Assembly: GCA_008973525.1 (NCBI GenBank) | Contig: WACJ01000403.1 | Coordinates: forward strand, 124,001 to 188,000 | Length of the DNA stretch: 64,000 nt | Source: Stenopsyche tienmushanensis | Taxonomy: Eukaryota > Arthropoda > Insecta > Trichoptera > Stenopsychidae | Direction of reading: 5' to 3' | Shown: positions 57,031 to 64,000 of the stretch, piece by piece | Layout of the letters: each line of letters opens with the position of its first letter | Numbering within the stretch: the stretch's first letter is position 1 | Notes under the pieces: generated by a model | Told to the model about the DNA's origin: nothing | Seen by the model: the letters and a program-made list of their open reading frames with translations, nothing else | Database searches by the model: none | Program-made: the position numbers and the translations under genes

Positions 57031-58136
57031 AAAATAAAAAAAACAATAAAAAAAATTTATTCTTAAAAATATGTCATTTAAATAAATATGGCTATCTACG
57101 GAAAAAAGATTTTTTTCTTTAAGAAGCTTTCCAAGATCAATATATTTTCATCGATTATGAATCATTTTAAACCTAATAAACAATTTGAATCTTACGAAAA
57201 AAAAACCTTATGAAAATCGCCAGCTTTCTATAACAAATTATTAAAAATAATAAAAATATCTCGGCTTCGAATTTTTTTTTGTAATGGCCTCACATTTAGA
57301 ATTCATAAAAGCAAAATCGATATTTTCTCTTACACGTGAGGATTAAATCAGTATTGAAGCTATGCAAAAGGGATGTTCGAGTGGATGGCGGTTCCATTTT
57401 CATTTACGTTTTTTTCATTAGGAAATGGGTTTTTTAATGCTGATGGCACGGTTAGTGATAGATACGTGAAAATGAGTAACTTTCCTATTTTTAAAAATAG
57501 AATATTTGTTTGTTATTTTGCCTAATGTCATGGCCCTTTGTATTCGAGTACTATTTTCAGCAAGTGAAACAGATTATATCTCGCTATTTATATCTCATCA
57601 AAAATACAGGCTTATTTCTAATTTTATCAATCAATGTATGTTATTATAAAATATTCAATAAATGCGAATAATATTATCTTCTTTGATTTTGTTCGAGTAC
57701 CCATATTAAATCATTGTGTACAAAATTGTAAACAATGTTAAATCGCATGTAAAGTGAGCTTGGCATGAACCATGCGAAACTACGGCATGAACTGGAAAAG
57801 TCTCCCAAGATAAAGAAATGTTGATAGAAAAGATGCTTATTTCTTGACTTCCGTGAATCTATTTGTCAAACATAGCCAAGATCAGCTTAAAGAGCAACGA
57901 AGAAAAGACGATTTTCTTTGGTCAAAGTTCACAGCCAACCTTTTCATCATTATTGCAATGTGCCCGCTTTAAATTAGTACCCGTCTGTTTTATATCACAT
58001 TTTTCTGTGGAAAATCAATCCTTAATAGAATCCGGCCGCACTTTTCTTCAGCATTTATAAAAACCTTTTTTGGCCTATTACCAACTTTTCAGAAAAAAAC
58101 CCACCGACTCCCGTTCATAAAATTAATAATTTAACC
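57031..58136. other. Non-coding stretch
   Basis: Nothing was recognised. A plus-strand frame at 57863-58060 is open but matches nothing I know. Confidence 0.4.
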
Positions 58137-58190
58137 CAGAGATGGCCAAATGTTGGTCCGCAACGATGCTGAATCCGGTCCTTTCTATAA
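58137..58190 (+). mobile_element. Possible hAT left terminus
   Basis: CAGAGATGGCCAAATGTTGG then TCCGCAACGATGCTGAATCC resembles the common hAT end CAGAGGTGGGCAAAC…GGTCCGC…GAATCCGG. The partner end was not found. It may be paired with the hAT relic at 55.7-56.8 kb only by family, because that relic lies outside this end. Confidence 0.4.
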
Positions 58191-58429
58191 ATTCATAAAT
58201 CTAGAAAATCCATAATTGACGAATTATTAAAAACTGCTGACGTTATATAGTTGGGGTTAATTAATGTTCATGCAAAAAATTTGCTACATTGTATAATTTA
58301 TTTGAAAAAAAAGATACGAAAAGATGGAAAAACTTCTTAGATTCTAGGAAAAGACTATTTTATGCATTGCTTTTTTTATTTGTTAACAGAAACGGTTAGC
58401 TAAAATATTTGTGTTATATTAGAGTATTG

Positions 58430-58612
58430 AATGACGAGCAGGAGGCGGGAGTCGGGAAAAGTCATCGATTAGCCTTTCCTGCGGGAAGATGTCCTTCTCG
58501 CAGCCAGATTCGCCCGTGGATTCTACCCCGAGAACGCTTCCACTCCTTCCGCTTTCCTATCAACTACCGCCTGGAGTTTCATTTATTGTGACGTTGCGTG
58601 TCACAGGTCATA
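58430..58612 (+). mobile_element. Gypsy-type LTR fragment (copy D)
   Basis: GGAGGCGGGAGTCGGGAAAA, CCTGCGGGAAGATG and CCTTCTCGCAGCCAGATT match copy A in order. The AATAAA part is deleted, and GAGAACGCTTCCACTCC stands for the GAGAGCGCCCCCACTCC of copy A. It is solo or truncated, and no primer site follows. Confidence 0.6.
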
Positions 58613-59455
58613 ATTTGTTATCAATTTTGTTAAACAAAATCGTTTTAAATAATTAAAAATTATACAGATTTATTGACTTTAATGTCTGTTTGGCGTATTT
58701 ATAATACAATTTAAAAGACGTTCACATTGTCTATATTATCAGTCGATTAGTTTCATCGGATTCAATACAAAGCTGACAGGCATTGTTGCAGATGATGCTG
58801 CATTTGACAGAAGATGTCATCGCTCACGATTGAGGAACTTAAACAGAATAACGTCGATGGTGTCGACGGTTTACAAATCAAAGTATGTACTCGAGATATA
58901 CAATATAATTTTACATTTAAAAAATATTGCCACATTGAAGCCATTTTCCACCCGTTTCATTAAATTCTTTCGCCCCAAAATAGAAACATTTCCAAGCACG
59001 TCTATCGGGTTTTATGGTCCAGGACTGCAGCATCGGAATCGCCTTTCGACTAACAAGAGATCGGAAATGCATTTCGCAATAAAACGGAAGCTCCAACGCG
59101 GCAACGACACCTATTATTAACCAACAGTGACGCAAACGTGTACGTTCATCGAGTTGCACTCTGCAGACGTTAAATTTACTATTTAAAACTTCCGATAGCT
59201 ATTTGGAAGCGCACTGAAACCATTAAACACTGAGCTATATTGTTGTTGGCGAACCAGCACTCGGACTGTTTCCAAAACTTAACAGCCCAATTAACGCAAA
59301 GAGCTTTACCAAAATAAACACACTGACCCCCATTGATTATGTTTCATTTAAATAAGGATTTGGCGTTAAATTCAAATTTAACTACACGTTTTAGAAGACC
59401 AATCAAAATAAATAGCATCAGTAAAACAGTTGACTTTATGCAAAAGGATGAAATA
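58613..59455. other. Non-coding; less AT-rich stretch 58930-59170
   Basis: Overlapping open frames on both strands (58762-59159) give nothing recognisable. Composition is mixed near 58930-59170. This may be conserved DNA or a coding remnant that I cannot identify. Confidence 0.3.
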
Positions 59456-59460
59456 TATTA

Positions 59461-59996
59461 AAATTGATAGTTTTATCGCATTGCAATTTTAAACGAGATT
59501 TTCACAAAACTGCATTTTCAAAATTCTCGCCAGTTGTAGCTTAAAAAGTTTTAGATCGATCCTACTGAAATTTTGGGATGTATCTCACTATAATATTATC
59601 TAGTTAACTAAGCTAAATCTTTAAGGTTTTTGCGTAAATATATTATTTTTTGGGGTAAAAATTATCAAACAAATGGTAAAAAATATGAAAGTTTAACTAA
59701 AAATCTTACTAAATTTTTAATTTTATACTTTTTTAATTTTTTATAGCTTAGTTGACTGCCCACACATATTAAAAATCAAATAATATTTCTATTCTCGGTT
59801 TCAGTTCAACAGGAAACCTTCGACAAGTGGCGATCCGTTTGATATCACGAGAAATGGCGCCTAATAGAAAACTTTAAAACTCCGCCATTTTATTTTTAAA
59901 AAAATAAAATAAATTAACACTTTAAGGTTGTAGTAAAATAATGTCAAAAAATTTAAATGATACGATTATTTTATCATCATTAAAATAACATTTTTT
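59461..59996 (+). repeat. Transposon tail, second copy of the 34.2-34.4 kb repeat
   Basis: 59461-59592 and 59917-59996 match the reverse complement of 34281-34400 and 34165-34245. Here they are separated by about 324 bp of AT-rich sequence that the other copy lacks. No protein remnant lies upstream, so this copy is truncated at its 5' side. Confidence 0.75.
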
Positions 59997-61230
59997 AATG
60001 CCATGCCTTCGAATGTTATCTACATAAGAGCCATTCATATGATGGTTTCAATTTCAATCATTCATAGGCGGCACTGCTTGGTATGAAATCAGTGTAAACT
60101 TGGATTGAAACTGTCAATTTGTTTATTTGAAGCGAATATCTATCAACCATTTGGAACAGTGAGTAACCATGAGAAGCGAGGACTTGTGCCGTTCATGATT
60201 TGCTTTGATTTTTGGACCAAGATGTACACTTTTTTATGCTGCAAACCTTATAAAAGCTCAGGAAATGCCCACATATTTTTAATTGCAATCAATTATATAT
60301 TTACCAAATAATATATCATACATTTCTCCATACAAAAATATACTTAAATCACGATTCTTTTTTCCAGAATTGGTCTATGGAAATATAATTGTATTGACTA
60401 GATTCAATACGGGCGGAAGTGAACTCGATAAATCCTTAATGTGACCATATGCCCCAAAATTTCTATTCTTGTACTATTGTTAATCGAGATTGGCACCATA
60501 CCAACTTGCAGGGCTACAATCGAACGCTGTATCTACTTAATTGATAAAGCACAGACCTTAAAATCGATGCTTCCCAATCGACTATGAAACATTAAATGTG
60601 ATTTTAAAACAGCATTAGGGGTCTAATTCATAATGCATAACAGAGGGGAGATACTCAATTGAAGATTGCATCACATAAAAATATTGTATGTGGTGAAGAG
60701 TCTTCAATAGCGAAGAATATAGTAATATTAATGGAAATACTTTGAGGCATTATTCATAAAAAAAACAGGATATGTTTAAGCTAAATGCAAGATGATGCTT
60801 GAGACTTGTTTTAAAAAGGATGCTCGACGAAAGTGCTGTCAAGAGAGCTTGAAACTACTTAATAAGAATCCTGAACATTCTTTATAATACTTGTTGATAA
60901 AAGACGAGACTTGAATTTACTACAAATATATTGAGTCTAGAGTTAAATCCATAAAGACACAATTTTGGGATGTAAAGGCTTAAATAATAACCGAATTTGA
61001 TGAATAATTAGAAAACATTTTACCATGAGGATTAATTGATACACATAGGAACGAAAATTATTATACGAAACATTTTAACGCCTTTCAGAGAGCTTATATC
61101 GATAAGAATCTTAATAAATCGTTTTTTGTAATAATTTATATAGATAACATATCTGCAAACATTAATTATACGAGCGCTTAAATAATCGCCTGATTTACGG
61201 TGCATTTTTCAGAACATCAGCGTCCGGAAT
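59997..61230. other. Non-coding stretch with one short dispersed motif
   Basis: 60151-60180 (TTTGGAACAGTGAGTAACCA) belongs to the motif set at 15.28, 27.40 and 32.52 kb. A frame at 60105-60311 begins in it but has no family features. Nothing else was seen. Confidence 0.35.
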
Positions 61231-61500
61231 ATTTCATTTCGTTTCAGCGGGCCTCAGAATTAAATTACACGACTCGTGCTAAATACGAGCCGGTAAAAAT
61301 GGCCGGATAATTTATTTGAAAGGGTTGCCCATAAGATCGACACGCTTGGGGGATGGTGTGATAGGGGTTGCGGGATGAGTCGATAGAGTTGCATTTGTGG
61401 CGTCTTCCGTATCCGTGCCGACTGAACAAGCTAACAATTAAATTGCTCTGTCACGAGCAACCGGATATTTCATAGCCGTCAAGCTTTCAGCTTTCATGAG
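61230..61500. other. Less AT-rich stretch
   Basis: Composition is mixed, with homeodomain cores (AATTAAATTGC, CAATTAAATT) and the stem CTCGTGCTAAATACGAG. There is no open frame of note. This is possible regulatory DNA, on weak evidence. Confidence 0.2.
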
Positions 61501-62186
61501 CTTGTAAAAGCTAGCCCTGTATTATCCCCAAATTCATTAACACGCGATAGTTTAATGATATACACAAATTCTGTCAAAAGGCTGCCACTACCAAAGCTCA
61601 ACATTTTTGGCGTTCCAGATAGGAATCTCTGTTTATGCAGTGGACTATTGTTACGAATGCCTGATAGCGCTTTATGCGCGACGTTTTTGAAAGCTCTCGT
61701 GAAAAAGCTCAACGTTATTTTATTACATTTTCGGACCTATTTTTAATAATGATTAAAGCTGCAATGTAGAAAAAAAAAGCACATTTCATACAAATACGTT
61801 TCGCATAGCACACGACGATGCTTTGGTCTATCGTTCATTATATTTACAGAGTATCATCCATATTTTTACATCCTGTGTATCATTCATCAAACAATACATC
61901 ATTATCAAATAGAGTACTCCTCGGCGTATCTTTTCACCGTAATAATGCTTCAAATGCTTGATTCTATTTGTCAACATGCGCTTAATGATGTTGTTAGAAT
62001 TTACAATGGCAGAAATCTGATTGCTCTGGTAAGCACATAAGTAAATAATAGAAGGCTTTATCTCTCATAGCTTCAATCTTTCACCCCCTAATTAAAATAA
62101 AATCATGTTTTGCTATTTTTAATAAATAATATATGGGTGCTACCGACAACAATTTAGGAAACACATATTGGTAAATAAACAAATAT
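61501..62186. other. Non-coding stretch
   Basis: Opposed frames at 61494-61746 overlap and are not recognised. Confidence 0.35.
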
Positions 62187-62330
62187 TTATATGAAACTTT
62201 CATCAAAATATCCACCTTTGGCATTTATTACGATGTATATTTTTGGCGTTATTTGTAACTACTTAATTAATTAAATAACGCTTATCAGTATTCAAGTAGG
62301 ATATTTCAGAGCATATCGGCACAAGCTGGT
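62187..62330 (-). pseudogene. Tc1-like transposase C-terminus
   Basis: On the minus strand, ending at the TAA 62187-62189, the frame reads TPKIYIVINAKGGYFDESFI. This fits the usual end of Tc1-type transposases (MP.RI.AVI.AKGG…). The upstream catalytic blocks are not readable and the TIRs were not found. It is a short match, so it is a tentative call. Confidence 0.45.
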
Positions 62331-64000
62331 AAAAGATTTTTATTAAATTCCTAGTTTTTGCCTCCAAAATAATAATGAAAAGCTCATCTTTTTGAGGCAA
62401 AATTTTCAAATTCGGATTCATTCATCGAATTTTATGTTGTTGTGCATAAAGCAGCTAGTTCTATTTATCCAATTTGTTTTATTTGGGTTTCTTTAGTGCT
62501 TTTACATCCATAAAGTCTTTATAAATTCAAACAAATCTTTGTTCTACATTATATGATCTGGTTTCATTCAATTTTGCTACTGAGAAGCTGTAAGATTATT
62601 TTTTTAGACGATAATATAATCACCGTTCGTAGTATATTTTAGTCGGCCCGGTATTTTCCTGTTCTTTAAATACCCATTCTCCTAATGCCTTTCAATGATA
62701 TAATGCACCGTTTTTATGAAAATTTACATTTTTTAGCAATTTATTTGATTGAGACCTCTTTATTTTGATAGCACACTTGATCTGGCGGGTTAAAAGTAAT
62801 AAACAAGCAAATTTATTATGTATTTTCTAATATGGTCTTTGTAATTAGCCTAAGTCTATATATCATCCGCCAAACATTAAAAAAATATATATTCTTGAAC
62901 ATTACCAAGCAATGCCAAGCCAAAGTGCTTAACAGCACTTTAGCCTTATCTTAAAAGGACCCAGCTTTTATAAATAATACCCTCAACTACTTTTTCTAAG
63001 TTGTTTGCATTATTTTCTAGATTTGGCCCATCTGCCAAATTAAAACTTTTTGACGCATTTTTGCATAAAATAAATTAATATGAATTTTAAAAAAATGATT
63101 AATTTTGTAACGAGTGTCGATAAGAATTTTGATTTAAAATGATTTCAATATTTTTGCGGTCAACGGACTTAAGATGGTTTTAAATCCAAAGACGTATAAA
63201 TTTTATCTCACATTAAATTTTCAATAAATTTTCCAAGCCGAAGCTAGCGATCCAAAAAATACTCAAATGCCATGCAATAAAAATAAATTCATCCCATTCC
63301 CCCAAAGAATATACGTCTCTCTCGATTCTTTCCAAGATTTGGCCATTTAGAACAGACCGAATGTAAATGATGGGTTTCTAGAAGAGGAGGAGTATCAGAT
63401 GACACATACAACTGGACATCTTGGAAGGCCACGTTCCCTAAAATGCCCGTTTGAGCGACCTCCGTCTATTACATATGCATTTGCCAAAGGTCACGTTGGA
63501 TTTAATATGCCGTTTCGCATGGTGCAATTTCAAAGTATATGTTTACCCCCAATCAAAGTGGTGATTTACATGTCTGGATTTGGGTTATAAATTTCGACGA
63601 GCAAATATTTGGCAAGTGGTTCATCGCACAAGACAAACACGCAAAGCCGATTATTGGTCGAAACAATGTGGTTACATACCGCAACTGTTGACATCCTTCG
63701 TATGCTAAGCTATGAGAACTCATCGAAAGTCACACATCCACAGGAGTTGATGTAGCTCGTTACATATGTGATGAATGTGGGTCTATAATTAATGTGCATT
63801 GTCAACCGTGCCTATTTAGGTCAACTCGATGATATAAAGGTGAGGTTGCGATGGAAAATGGTTGGAATTAAGACGATTTCTAATGGGATCATCATACGAA
63901 TGTTTCAAACAAAGAGTGTCGAATGACAAAGCAGTCCTTTAAAGCACTCCCGAAATGATGCTCTTGAATGACGAAAAACGGGTGAGACAATCGTCAGAAG
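62331..64000. other. Non-coding stretch to the window end
   Basis: AT-rich as far as about 63300, then more mixed. A plus-strand frame at 63399-63590 and the sequence after it, up to the window edge, look less AT-rich and could be the start of something cut by the window. I recognise no domain there. Confidence 0.3.

Noticed and set aside
56874..57122. Plus-strand open frame of 82 codons
   Set aside because: It crosses a primer-binding site and an LTR fragment into A-rich sequence, so it is not a gene.
61320..61345. GGGTTGCCCATAAG as a mariner TIR
   Set aside because: It resembles the 2.5-kb mariner end over a dozen bases only, is not preceded by TA, and has no partner or transposase nearby.

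Overview
The window looks like intergenic DNA from an animal genome, most probably an insect or other arthropod. It is visibly AT-rich throughout, and I found no intact protein-coding gene, no rRNA or canonical tRNA gene, no operon and no CRISPR array. Every open frame is short, and nearly all of them are chance frames or parts of decayed mobile elements. Single exons of a large split gene cannot be excluded by eye, but none is recognisable.

The clearest content is mobile-element debris. At least nine mariner-family remnants are present (2.5, 3.8, 14.7, 21.1, 22.9, 25.7, 26.3, 41.4 and 49.2 kb). They belong to several families, judged by terminal inverted repeats (TIRs), and four have both ends and flanking TA dinucleotides. 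A Tc1-like C-terminus (62.2 kb), a hAT transposase relic of the ZBED5-like type (55.7-56.8 kb), two possible hAT termini (38.1 and 58.1 kb) and two fragments of an uncharacterised transposon-borne protein (34.4 and 43.0 kb) accompany them. LTR fragments related to Ty3/gypsy elements lie at 14.3, 23.0, 25.1, 53.7, 56.9 and 58.4 kb. Three primer-binding-site locations (47.46, 53.70 and 56.92 kb) match the 3' end of tRNA-Leu(CAA). Non-autonomous repeats include a ~0.9 kb TIR family (9.4 and 37.5 kb), a short TIR pair (12.2 and 51.9 kb), tRNA-like SINE candidates and several perfect foldbacks.

Layout: 0-9 kb holds mariner relics and repeat fragments between plain AT-rich DNA. 9-15 kb is dense in TIR repeats, with an LTR and a mariner. 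15-22 kb is mostly featureless. 22.8-26.7 kb is a nested cluster: an LTR inside a mariner inside an older repeat, then another LTR and two adjacent mariners. 27-34 kb is quiet, with some less AT-rich, enhancer-like stretches. 34-43 kb returns to repeats. 43-54 kb alternates less AT-rich stretches with a mariner and an inverted primer-site structure. 53.7-60 kb is LTR and hAT debris. 60-64 kb is mostly featureless.

The less AT-rich islands (near 4.5, 8.1, 12.5, 19.9, 24.3, 27.8, 31.4, 32.9, 36.6, 40.6, 44.3, 46.8, 48.4, 50.9, 53.1 and 61.3 kb) carry homeodomain-, forkhead-, POU- or CRE-like words and short palindromes. They could be conserved regulatory DNA of a distant gene, but sequence alone cannot show that. 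I saw no convincing sign of a new biological system. The best leads are the structural records: a mariner with a paralogous empty site, two primer sites facing each other, and a palindrome that replaces about 324 bp in one copy of a repeat.
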